Shown here in pieces: positions 1 through 7,000 of a stretch of DNA of 8,782 nt; the stretch's first letter is position 1; every line of letters begins with the position of its first letter. The stretch is from Opitutaceae bacterium. GTDB taxonomy: Bacteria; Verrucomicrobiota; Verrucomicrobiia; Opitutales; Opitutaceae. Below the pieces are notes generated by a model. That model was not told the origin of the DNA. It saw nothing but the letters and a program-made list of their open reading frames with translations, and ran no database searches. The position numbers and the translations under genes are program-made. The stretch covers positions 1 through 8,782 of the forward strand of contig SXZN01000001.1 in the NCBI GenBank assembly GCA_005787865.1, read 5' to 3'.

Positions 1-663
1 CGCCCTACCGTAATCGAACGGCAAGTCGACGGGGTCCGCCAAGAACCCTACGAAACAGTTTGGATTGAAGTGCCCGATGAATGCGTCGGTGCCATCATGT
101 CGAATCTCGCGAACCGTAAGGGTCGCTTGACGAATATGGAAAAACTCCCGCACACCACGATGATGGAAGCTACCATCACCACCCGCGGCTTGATCGGTAT
201 GGAAATCGACGTCGTCAATGCCACCAGCGGCCGCGGCGTGCTCAGTCACCTTTTCAAAGAATACGGTCCCTACGCTGGCGAGGTGCTCACGCGCATCACG
301 GGCACTATCGTCGCAACCGAAGCCGGTACCACGACCGGCTACGCGCTCGAAATGGTGCAGGAACGCGGCAAACTATTCGTCGACCCAGGCGAGGAAGTTT
401 ATGAAGGCATGATCGTCGGCGAGAATCCCCGCAATGAAGACATCGCCTGTAATGCCGTCCGCGCCAAGCAGCTGACCAACTTCCGTTCACAAGGTTCCGG
501 TGTAGCCACCGGACTTACCCCAGCGGCAAAATTCTCCCTGGAGCGCGCCATCGAATACATCGCATCTGATGAATTCGTGGAGGTGACGCCAAAGAATCTG
601 CGGCTCCGCAAGCGTATCCTGAACTCAGGCGCCCGCGTTAAGGCCACCAAAGCCGGCAAGTAA
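1..663 (+). CDS. typA: Ribosome-associated GTPase TypA/BipA, C-terminal part (5' end outside window)
   Basis: TypA/BipA is a translational GTPase related to EF-G. It binds the ribosome and helps large-subunit assembly and stress or low-temperature growth. Only the last 220 codons are present; E. coli BipA has about 607 residues, so the GTPase and beta-barrel domains lie upstream of the window. The frame is open from base 1, where codons read RPTVIERQVDGVRQEPYETV, typical of the start of the EF-G-like domain V. This is followed by VPDECVGAIMSNLANRKG, then RGLIG and the SGRGVLSHLF region. The family-specific C-terminal domain follows, with GEEVYEGMIVGENPRNEDI, KQLTNFRSQG and EFVEVTPKNLRLRKR, and a basic tail. 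The GTG at 70 is internal, not a start. The stop is TAA at 661-663, followed at once by an intrinsic terminator. The family call is secure; nothing looks damaged. Confidence 0.96.
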   Translation, partial: RPTVIERQVDGVRQEPYETVWIEVPDECVGAIMSNLANRKGRLTNMEKLPHTTMMEATITTRGLIGMEIDVVNATSGRGVLSHLFKEYGPYAGEVLTRITGTIVATEAGTTTGYALEMVQERGKLFVDPGEEVYEGMIVGENPRNEDIACNAVRAKQLTNFRSQGSGVATGLTPAAKFSLERAIEYIASDEFVEVTPKNLRLRKRILNSGARVKATKAGK

Positions 664-682
664 ACGCCCCAGCACAAATCTC

Positions 683-718
683 AGCCCGCGCGCGATCGTT
701 CGTGCCGCGGGCTTTTTT
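683..718 (+). terminator. Rho-independent terminator of typA
   Basis: A perfect 8-bp GC-rich stem is formed by AGCCCGCG (683-690) and CGCGGGCT (706-713), with a 15-nt loop. It runs directly into a T tract at 713-718. It begins about 20 bases after the typA stop codon, the expected place. On the opposite strand there is no T run after the stem, so it would not serve the convergent RND transcript well. Confidence 0.9.
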
Positions 719-1078
719 ATGCCCTCAGCCGACGAGGCTGCGCCGGTTTAGCGGCGCAAGGCCCAGAGCTGGCTAGCGATGGAATTTAACGACGGATAAC
801 AGATCCGAGCTGAATTATCAACCAAGGCCTGGAGTCAAAGGCCTGAGATTATCGGCCATGAGGCCGCGTCGCTGTTGCCAAATTTCCTTTTTCCCAATGT
901 CACCATTTCCACCGCGAAGCCTAAGCCATTTTTACATTTCTGATACCTTTGGGGCCAAACCCGAGCCTTTGCGCTGCACAACCCCGCGCTGAATTCCTGC
1001 GCCTATCGTGCTTTTGTGGCGGTTCTTAAAACCACAGCCGAGGCTACCCCCATCTACGGTTCGTAAGCTGGCCGACAA
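719..1078. other. Gene-free convergent spacer with small hairpins
   Basis: This 360-bp stretch lies between the 3' ends of typA and the RND permease gene. I find no convincing gene. It holds several short inverted repeats. One is CAGCC/GGCTG (726-730/736-740). Another is TGCGCCG/CGGCGCA with a 6-nt loop (739-745/752-758). Two AGGCCT copies (825-830 and 839-844) can pair. CGGCC/GGCCG has a 4-nt loop (853-857/862-866). TGTGG/CCACA lies at 1015-1019/1032-1036. The minus strand has a 53-codon frame (906 to 748) broken by an in-frame TGA at 837-835. No stem is followed by a T run on the minus strand, so the terminator of the leftward operon is not identified. The block could be a decayed dispersed repeat or a degenerate gene remnant. 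Confidence 0.6.
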
Positions 1079-4000
1079 TTAGCCAACTGACGCTGGGCTA
1101 CTCTCCACCGTGGCATTCGTATCCCGCTCAATCGCGGCGGCCTCAACCAGTCCATGCGCGCTTGATTTGCCCGTGAATTTTACACAGAGCCGGTCCATGA
1201 GCACGTAGACGATGGGAATAATATAAAGCGTGATCAGGGTCGAAATGATCAAGCCGCCCACGACCACGATGCCCATTGGGTTGCGCGTCTCGGCCCCCGC
1301 CCCTTGCGCAAAGGCGATCGGGACGGCGCCTAAAACGGTCGAAATGGACGTCATTAAAATTGGGCGAAAACGAATCGTCGCCGCCTCAAACGCTGCGTCA
1401 GCCGCATTCTCGCCTTTTTGCACCTGGAGCTGGTTCGCGAATTCCACAATCAAGATACCATTCTTCGCCACTAACCCGATCAGCATGATCAGTCCAAAGC
1501 GCGAAAAAAGATTATCGGTCATCGCCGGGCCCCAATAACGCGTGGCATAGAGCACCAGCAAGCCGCCCGCTACCGCGATAAAAATACCGGTGAAGATCGT
1601 GATCGGATGAATCCAGGACTCAAACTGCGCCGCCAAAATCAGGAAGGTAAAAATGAGCGCCAACCCAAAAAGAATAATGGTGTCGTTGCCACTTTCCACG
1701 AATTCACGCGTTTCGCCGTCCCAAGCATAAGTATAACCCACAGGTAATTTTTTCCGACTCAGGTCAGTCAGGAAGTTAACTCCATCGCCGATCGTTCGGC
1801 CCTCGGCTAATTGCGCCGATACCGTGACGGAGCGCAGGCGATTAAAATGCGGGTAACTCTCGGGCACCGTGTTTTCATTCCAAGTGACCACATTGCTCAA
1901 CTGGATCAGCACGCCATCGGTTGAGCGAACGTAGAGCCGGGAGAGATCACTGGGCGTGGTGCGATTCTGATCTGTCACCTGCACGATCGCATAATATTGC
2001 TGACTGCCGCGCTGAAATTCAGTGACGCGTCGCCCCCCCAATAAGGATTCCAAGGTAGAGGCAATTGCACTCACTGGCACCCGGAGATCAGCCGCTTTCG
2101 CTCGGTCTATTTTGACATCTAATTGCGGCTTGGTCGGGGAAGGATCGACTCGCGGTTGAATAAATTGTCCGCTTTCACGCATCGCCACGAGATATTCGCT
2201 GCCGATTCGTTGTAATTCATTGAAATCGCTCCCGAGCAAAACCAATTGAATGCCCCCGCTACTACCGCCGCGCCCGCTGCTAAAAGGGCGAATGGGGTTA
2301 GCCACGGCTTGGCCCCCGGTGACTTCTTGCTGAAATTTACGCCGAAGTTCCGCGGTAACTTCTTGGGTCTTACGCGTACGTTCCTCCCATGGCTTCAGGG
2401 TCGCGAATATGAAAGCCCGTCCCCCATCACCCGTACGATGAAAAGTCCGATCAATCACGGGAAACTGAAGAATCATCTGCTCCATATCATAAGAGTAGAG
2501 GCGCAAGTACTCCGGCGTGGCCCCAATGGGGGCGATTAAGTTGGCCGTAAAAATCCCGCGATCTTCGAGCGGCGTGAGTTCACGCTGGAGCTTCGTGTAG
2601 AGAAATAGACCGCCGAGCGTAAATAACAGCGTCGCCCCCAAGAAAATGCCGCGCTGCCGCAGCGAAAAACGCAGGCTCTGCGCAAAGCGCGCATTGAGCC
2701 TAACGAAAAAGGGTTCGGTCCGGTTATAAAGCCACCCGTGCTGCACGTGACCGTCCACCACCTTCGCCTTCAGCATGCGCGAACACATCATTGGCGTAAG
2801 CGTCAAGGCCACGAAGGCGGACACCATCACGGCGACGGACAGCGTAATGCCAAATTCAAAAAACAAACGGCCCGTCTGACCGGACTGAAAGGCGACCGGC
2901 AAGAAAACGGCGGCCAACGTCAGCGTCGTGGCGATAATCGCAAAGGCGACCTGCCGAGCACCAAAAATTGCGGCGGGGATCGGCTTTTCCCCCGCTTCGA
3001 TCCGGCGATAGATGTTTTCTAACATCACAATCGCGTCATCGACGACTAACCCGACCGCGAGAACCAGCGCGAGCAACGTCAAGGTGTTAATCGTAAAACC
3101 AAGCCACGCCATCACGGCAAAGGAACCCACGAGCGATACGGGAATCGCCACCAGCGGCACCAAGGTGGCGCGCCAATCTCGCAAAAAGAGAAATATCATC
3201 AGCACGACGAGGAGCGCTGCTTCCCACAAAGTCTTGTAAACTTCGCGCACCGAGCGATCGACGAAGACAGAACTGTCGAAGCCGACTTCCACGCTTATCC
3301 CTGTGGGCATATCGAGTTTGATCAACGGTACCGACCGCTTCACCGCGTTGGCCAGATCAAGTATATTAGCCTGCGCTTGCCGGAGGACTTGAATGCTGAC
3401 GGTTGGCTTTCCGCGAAAATAACTTTCGGAACGATACTCCTCCGCTCCCAGTTCCACGCGGCCGATGTCCGTAAATTTGACCTGATGTACTCCGCGGGTC
3501 GCGAGGATGAGGTTCTCGAAATCAGTGATTTTTGCCATGCGGCCCTCAATCCGCACCGGAAATTCGCGAGCCGTGGATTCGATCCGCCCACCGGGAATTT
3601 CTACGTTCTGTTGGCGCAGGGCATTCTCGACGTCGAGTACCGTCAGCTGATGCGCCGCCAACTTATCACTATCCACCCAAAGCCGCATGGCGTAACGGGG
3701 CCCACGGATATTTACCGTGCCGACCCCGGGGATCGTCTGGATGCGTTGAATCGCAAGCCGCTCAATCAACTCCACAATTTCCAAGCGACTGTAGCGCTCC
3801 GAAGTAAAAGCTAGGGTGATGACCGGGTTAGCATCGGCATCTGCCTTGGTAATAACAGGGTCACTGACCTCATCCGGCAAGCGAGCGCGGGCCCGACTCA
3901 CCCGATCCCGCACATCATTGGCCGCCTCGTCCACTTTTCGACTCAGCCCAAACTCGATGGTGATTCGCGATTGCTCCTCTTGGGAGCTCGAACGAATCAC

Positions 4001-4234
4001 GCGAATCCCATCGATCGAGGCGATTTCCTTTTCGAGCGGCTCAGTAATTTTAGCCTCCACCACTTCCGCAGAGGCCCCCCGATAGGCCGTCTCGATCGAA
4101 ACAATCGGGGAATCGATGAGCGGGTATTCGCGAACAGCTAAGCGGTCAAAATTTAAAATCCCTATCAACACCACCACAATGGAGGCGACCATGGCGACTA
4201 CGGGACGCCGGATTGAGACGTCAGACAAAATCAT
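1079..4234 (-). CDS. RND-family inner-membrane multidrug efflux permease (AcrB/MexB-like, HAE1 type)
   Basis: This is a proton-driven resistance-nodulation-division transporter. It should trimerise in the inner membrane and export hydrophobic or amphiphilic compounds through an adaptor and an outer-membrane channel. Its 1051 residues match the usual length of about 1030-1050. The N-terminus (MILSDVSIRRPVVAMVAS) carries the first membrane helix. A large periplasmic loop spans about 32-335 and a second about 550-850. Helix blocks lie at about 336-480, 530-548 and 852-1015. The proton-relay residues of AcrB are present: the Asp pair 399-400 in GLVVDDAIVMLEN, Lys924 in LVAKNGILIVEFANQ, and Thr962 in FRPILMTS. 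This marks the HAE1 (drug) group rather than the heavy-metal group. Oddities are a Gly/Ser-rich stretch at 652-661 and a polar cytoplasmic tail of about 37 residues after the last helix. The ATG lies 3 bp after the adaptor stop, with GAGGA 7 bases upstream. Substrates cannot be read from the sequence. Confidence 0.95.
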   Translation of the reverse strand: MILSDVSIRRPVVAMVASIVVVLIGILNFDRLAVREYPLIDSPIVSIETAYRGASAEVVEAKITEPLEKEIASIDGIRVIRSSSQEEQSRITIEFGLSRKVDEAANDVRDRVSRARARLPDEVSDPVITKADADANPVITLAFTSERYSRLEIVELIERLAIQRIQTIPGVGTVNIRGPRYAMRLWVDSDKLAAHQLTVLDVENALRQQNVEIPGGRIESTAREFPVRIEGRMAKITDFENLILATRGVHQVKFTDIGRVELGAEEYRSESYFRGKPTVSIQVLRQAQANILDLANAVKRSVPLIKLDMPTGISVEVGFDSSVFVDRSVREVYKTLWEAALLVVLMIFLFLRDWRATLVPLVAIPVSLVGSFAVMAWLGFTINTLTLLALVLAVGLVVDDAIVMLENIYRRIEAGEKPIPAAIFGARQVAFAIIATTLTLAAVFLPVAFQSGQTGRLFFEFGITLSVAVMVSAFVALTLTPMMCSRMLKAKVVDGHVQHGWLYNRTEPFFVRLNARFAQSLRFSLRQRGIFLGATLLFTLGGLFLYTKLQRELTPLEDRGIFTANLIAPIGATPEYLRLYSYDMEQMILQFPVIDRTFHRTGDGGRAFIFATLKPWEERTRKTQEVTAELRRKFQQEVTGGQAVANPIRPFSSGRGGSSGGIQLVLLGSDFNELQRIGSEYLVAMRESGQFIQPRVDPSPTKPQLDVKIDRAKAADLRVPVSAIASTLESLLGGRRVTEFQRGSQQYYAIVQVTDQNRTTPSDLSRLYVRSTDGVLIQLSNVVTWNENTVPESYPHFNRLRSVTVSAQLAEGRTIGDGVNFLTDLSRKKLPVGYTYAWDGETREFVESGNDTIILFGLALIFTFLILAAQFESWIHPITIFTGIFIAVAGGLLVLYATRYWGPAMTDNLFSRFGLIMLIGLVAKNGILIVEFANQLQVQKGENAADAAFEAATIRFRPILMTSISTVLGAVPIAFAQGAGAETRNPMGIVVVGGLIISTLITLYIIPIVYVLMDRLCVKFTGKSSAHGLVEAAAIERDTNATVESSPASVG

Positions 4235-4237
4235 AAC

Positions 4238-5350
4238 TTAATCCTCAATGCGAAATTCAGCCCGGAGCGGACGCGGCTCCAGCTTGATGCCTGGATATAA
4301 AATAAGCGAACCCACCCCCGAGGCCACGATCGTTTGTTTATCAGTCAAAACCGCCGGACTGATCGCGCGAATCTCGACCAGCCCCTTTTCCCGCAACCCG
4401 AGTTGCACAGGTACAAAGGCCGCCACTTTTTCGCCTTTCTGCTCGACCACCGTAATCACTTGCGCGCCCCGGGAAGTTGTCAGGATCGCCCCCTCTGGAA
4501 CGGTCAGCACCCCGCGATGCACCTCGAGCACCAACTCGATGCCGGCAAACATGCCCGGCTGGAAGCTCAGCGGCGCTCCGGTGACGTAACCCTTAACTTG
4601 GCTGGAACGCGTGCTGCGCTCGATGACCGAGGCGATAAAGTAAACTTCGCCGGTCGCCCGCAGTTCGCCCGCTGGCGTTTGTACGCGCACGGCAAAACTT
4701 GTACTCGGTTTTATCTTGGAGGTGTAACGCTCTGGCACCTGGAAATCAATTTTGAGTCGGCTGAGATCGTTGAGGGTCGTCACGATCGTGGCCGCGGTAA
4801 TGTAATCGCCGGCAGATATCGTGCGCGCCCCCACCACGCCATCAAAGGGCGCTTTGAGCTCCATCTTGGCTAGGCGAATCCGCAGCAACTGCACTTCCGC
4901 CTCTGAAGCGGCGAACTCAGAACGCACTCGATCGGCTTCCGCTTGAGACATCGAGCGGGACTCCGTCAAATTTTGACTCCGCTTTAGACTGAGTTCGTTC
5001 AGATGAAACCGCGCCTCCGCTTGTGCGAGTTGGGCCCGTAGTTCGGCGTCATCGATCTTCAGCAACACCTGTCCTTTTTTAACCATGCCCCCCTCTTCAA
5101 ATAAAACTGCCCTCACTTGGCCCGAGATTTCCGCGCGAATCTGCGCCGATTCATTGGGCGCCAAAGAACCAACCAAAGACAGCATTTCGGTTAAGTCGCG
5201 CTGCCTAATCGCGGCTACTTCCACCGGTTGCTTCGGTACGACTGGCGCCACGGCGACGGACTTTGGCTTACCGCAACCCGCGACCAGCGCGAAGCTCAAC
5301 GCACTCCCGATGATCAGTATCCCGCGCTTGAAGGTAGGTGTATTCAGCAT
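4238..5350 (-). CDS. RND efflux membrane-fusion (periplasmic adaptor) lipoprotein, HlyD/AcrA type
   Basis: This adaptor protein (370 residues; AcrA about 397) links the RND permease to an outer-membrane channel. The N-terminus has a short basic start, a hydrophobic run at 10-24 and a lipobox L22-V-A-G-C26. It is therefore predicted to be cleaved by signal peptidase II and lipid-anchored at Cys26 in the inner membrane. Family domains appear in order. The first lipoyl half is at about 68-103 (IRAEISGQVRAV ... GQVLLKIDD). A short alpha-helical hairpin rich in Ala, Glu and Arg follows at about 104-160. The second lipoyl half is at about 161-192 (LKAPFDGVVGARTISAGDYI). The beta-barrel is at about 197-278, with FQPGMFAGIEL near its end, and the membrane-proximal domain starts at about 279 (VLTVPEGAIL). 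The single hairpin pair is compatible with RND adaptors. It follows gcvH by 15 bp and precedes the permease by 3 bp. Its Shine-Dalgarno sequence is weak (TTAGG, 9 bases before ATG) and sits inside a perfect palindrome. Confidence 0.94.
   Translation of the reverse strand: MLNTPTFKRGILIIGSALSFALVAGCGKPKSVAVAPVVPKQPVEVAAIRQRDLTEMLSLVGSLAPNESAQIRAEISGQVRAVLFEEGGMVKKGQVLLKIDDAELRAQLAQAEARFHLNELSLKRSQNLTESRSMSQAEADRVRSEFAASEAEVQLLRIRLAKMELKAPFDGVVGARTISAGDYITAATIVTTLNDLSRLKIDFQVPERYTSKIKPSTSFAVRVQTPAGELRATGEVYFIASVIERSTRSSQVKGYVTGAPLSFQPGMFAGIELVLEVHRGVLTVPEGAILTTSRGAQVITVVEQKGEKVAAFVPVQLGLREKGLVEIRAISPAVLTDKQTIVASGVGSLILYPGIKLEPRPLRAEFRIED
4242..4246 (-). promoter_or_regulatory. Ribosome binding site of the RND permease gene
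   Basis: GAGGA on the minus strand lies 7 bases before the ATG at 4234-4232, inside the last codons of the adaptor gene. It is the best Shine-Dalgarno match among the starts in this window. It supports both this start and translational coupling of adaptor and permease. Confidence 0.7.
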
Positions 5351-5352
5351 GA

Positions 5353-5366
5353 AATTAGGCCTAATT
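5353..5366. promoter_or_regulatory. Perfect 14-bp palindrome at the gcvH/adaptor junction, possible operator
   Basis: AATTAGGCCTAATT reads the same on both strands. It fills almost the whole 15-bp gap between the gcvH stop codon (TGA, 5368-5366, sharing one base) and the adaptor ATG (5350-5348). It contains the only Shine-Dalgarno-like bases for the adaptor. As RNA it would give only a 5-bp AU-rich stem with a GGCC loop, so a dimeric repressor site in DNA is the more natural reading. The role is inferred from position and symmetry alone. Confidence 0.4.
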
Positions 5367-5749
5367 CAGCCGATGTGTTTACCGTAATCAGCAGCATTTA
5401 GTAGAGTATTGACGTCGGCCGGATTAGCCAACGTCAACTTCAGCATCCAGCCGTCGGTGTAAGGAGCTTGATTCACTTTCTCGGGCGTGGCCTCTAACAG
5501 CTGATTGACCGCCAGCACCGTGCCGGCCACCGGCGCGTAAACATCGGAGGCGGCTTTAACCGATTCCACCACCCCGAAAGTTTGACCGGCCTTGAGCACG
5601 GCCCCCACTTTAGGCATTTGGATGTAAGTGATATCCCCCAAGCTATTTTGCGCATAATCCGTGATGCCGATTGTGACAGTACCATCAGCCGCGACTTGGG
5701 TCCACTCGTGGGTTTTAGCGTAGCGGAGATCAGCGGGAACATTGCTCAT
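5366..5749 (-). CDS. gcvH: Glycine cleavage system H protein (lipoyl carrier)
   Basis: GcvH carries the lipoyl arm that moves the methylamine group from the P-protein to the T-protein and is re-oxidised by the L-protein, in the cytoplasm. Its 127 residues are the normal size. Motifs run in order: LRYAKTHEWTQV at the N-terminus, IGITDYAQNSLGDITYIQMPKVG, then the lipoylation site FGVVESVKAASDVYAPVAG with Lys65 as the modified residue. EATPEKVNQAPYTDGWMLKL follows, which is typical of the C-terminal half. The ATG at 5749 is 4 bp after the gcvT stop (TAA, 5756-5754), so the two are surely co-transcribed; no strong Shine-Dalgarno precedes it. The gene usually next in such operons, gcvP, is missing and an efflux adaptor follows instead. 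Lipoate must be attached by LipB/LipA or LplA encoded elsewhere. Confidence 0.97.
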   Translation of the reverse strand: MSNVPADLRYAKTHEWTQVAADGTVTIGITDYAQNSLGDITYIQMPKVGAVLKAGQTFGVVESVKAASDVYAPVAGTVLAVNQLLEATPEKVNQAPYTDGWMLKLTLANPADVNTLLNAADYGKHIG

Positions 5750-5753
5750 AGAA

Positions 5754-6851
5754 TTAGTTCTTTTTTAATGTCGCGAACGGCGGTTTGACGAGTTGCAAAT
5801 TTATTTTTGTGCCGCGGATATCGACGACCAGCGGGGCCGCGGCGGCAGTAGCGGCCACCAGGGCGGTGCCGATCGCCTCATTGATGATCGGGGACAGCGT
5901 ACCGGAAACGACCCGGCCCACCACCAGCCCAGCGGCATCGCAAACCGGCGTTTCTGCTCGAACGATCCGCCGATCATTTGTCTTAAAATAGACGATCTTC
6001 TGCGTGGAGCCCTCCGCTTTTTCACGCTGTAAAACTGCCGAGCCCACAAATGGACCTTTATCGAATTTAACCACCCAACCGAGCCCAGCCGTGAGCGGGG
6101 TGATTTGGTCGGTGATTTCATGACCATAAAGCGGAAACCCTGCCTCCAAACGCAGACTATCCCGGGCCCCTAACCCGGTGAGCTCGAGGCCAAAGGGACC
6201 ACCGGCGGCCAGGATCGCCTCCGCCAAGCCCGCGCCCGCGGTCGCATCACAATAAAGTTCAAAACCATCTTCGCCCGTGTATCCCGTGCGACTGATCAGG
6301 CATTTAACCCCGGCCACTTCCCCTTGCCCAAAATGGTAATATTTAATCTCCGCCAAATTCGTGAGCGTCAGCGTTTGCACGAGCGCAGCGGCAGTCGGAC
6401 CTTGAATCGCGAGCTGGGCATAATCCGGCGAGCGATCAACGACGGAACAGTTAAACCCCTGCGCCTGCTCCTTCATCCACGCAATGTCTTTGGCAATATT
6501 CCCCGCGTTGATGCACAACAAATAATCATCGGGCGCCCGCATGTAAACTAACAGATCATCCACCACCCCGCCGTGCGGGTAACACATGACCGTATAAAGA
6601 ATGCGTCCGGGAAAAAGCTTCCGGCAATCGTTCGTTACCAAGTGTTGGAGAAATTTGAGCGCGTCCGGCCCCTGTACATCGGCTTCGCCCATGTGGCTCA
6701 CGTCAAATAAACCGCAGCGCTGACGAACCGCTTTATGTTCCTCCAAGATGCTGCGATATTGCACCGGCATATCCCAACCCGCGAAATCTACCATCCGCCC
6801 CCCGTGCTGACGATGGAAGGCGTTGAGGGGCGTAACCTGAGGAACACTCAT
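5754..6851 (-). CDS. gcvT: Glycine cleavage system T protein (aminomethyltransferase)
   Basis: GcvT takes the aminomethyl group from lipoyl-GcvH. It releases ammonia and makes 5,10-methylene-tetrahydrofolate. Family motifs are visible along its length: RMVDFAGWDMPVQY, EEHKAVRQRCGLFDVSHMGE, the GGVVDDLLVY segment with the conserved Asp pair implicated in folate binding and catalysis, AIQGP, SRTGYTGEDGFELYCD, and GARDSLRLEAGFPLYGHEI. The C-terminal barrel contains GRVVSGTLSPIINEAIGTALV. I chose the ATG at 6851. It gives 365 residues, close to the family norm, and places TPL seven residues in, as in other GcvT proteins. The frame also has ATGs at 6905 (383 residues) and 6875. The one at 6905 has a possible AGG 10 bases upstream, so the start is not settled. 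No strong Shine-Dalgarno precedes 6851. It is the first gene of the leftward block. Confidence 0.95.
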   Translation of the reverse strand: MSVPQVTPLNAFHRQHGGRMVDFAGWDMPVQYRSILEEHKAVRQRCGLFDVSHMGEADVQGPDALKFLQHLVTNDCRKLFPGRILYTVMCYPHGGVVDDLLVYMRAPDDYLLCINAGNIAKDIAWMKEQAQGFNCSVVDRSPDYAQLAIQGPTAAALVQTLTLTNLAEIKYYHFGQGEVAGVKCLISRTGYTGEDGFELYCDATAGAGLAEAILAAGGPFGLELTGLGARDSLRLEAGFPLYGHEITDQITPLTAGLGWVVKFDKGPFVGSAVLQREKAEGSTQKIVYFKTNDRRIVRAETPVCDAAGLVVGRVVSGTLSPIINEAIGTALVAATAAAAPLVVDIRGTKINLQLVKPPFATLKKN

Positions 6852-6908
6852 GTAACTACTAAGCGTTGGCCCCATTACCCGAGCAAGGAAACTCGCGCCC
6901 GCCATCGA

Positions 6909-6937
6909 ACTATAACCTGCGCGCAGTACCGCTAAAA
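6909..6937 (-). promoter_or_regulatory. Candidate promoter of the gcvT-gcvH-efflux operon
   Basis: On the minus strand TATAGT (6914-6909) is a good -10 match. At a 17-bp distance the -35 is poor (TTTTAG, 6937-6932). Transcription would start near 6902, downstream of the first in-frame ATG at 6905. This favours translation from 6851 with a leader of about 50 nt. Only the -10 is convincing. I see no glycine-riboswitch-like structure in the leader, which is too short for one. Confidence 0.35.
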
Positions 6938-6970
6938 GAAATTGTGTTCGCCTGACGCTTCGGGCCTAAA

Positions 6971-6989
6971 AGAGCCCATGCATGGCTCT
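6971..6989. repeat. Imperfect palindrome just upstream of lgt
   Basis: AGAGCC (6971-6976) and GGCTCT (6984-6989) are complementary arms around ATGCAT, itself a palindrome. The only break in the symmetry is a single extra C at 6977. It ends 11 bases before the lgt ATG, in the spacer shared with the divergent gcvT. No T tract follows, so it is not a terminator. It may be an operator or a 5' mRNA hairpin. Confidence 0.45.
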
Positions 6990-7000
6990 GCTTTCTCCCG

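Noticed and set aside
70..663. typA read as a complete 197-residue gene starting at GTG 70
   Set aside because: The frame is open from base 1 and the upstream codons match the conserved TypA sequence, so the gene is cut by the window edge.
748..906. A small minus-strand gene of 53 codons
   Set aside because: It is interrupted by TGA at 837-835, has no clear ribosome binding site, and I recognise no family; kept only as part of the spacer finding.
719..1078. Intrinsic terminator for the leftward operon
   Set aside because: None of the inverted repeats is followed by a T run on the minus strand.
2246..4085. Several long plus-strand open frames inside the permease gene
   Set aside because: They lie antisense to a full-length, motif-complete RND permease and show no family resemblance; they are shadow frames.
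6852..6930. Glycine riboswitch in front of gcvT
   Set aside because: The leader implied by the candidate promoter is about 50 nt, too short, and I see no tandem aptamer-like helices on the minus strand.
6942..6972. lgt promoter with TTGTGT (6942-6947) and TAAAAG (6967-6972)
   Set aside because: The spacing is 19 bp and both hexamers are weak; not better than chance.
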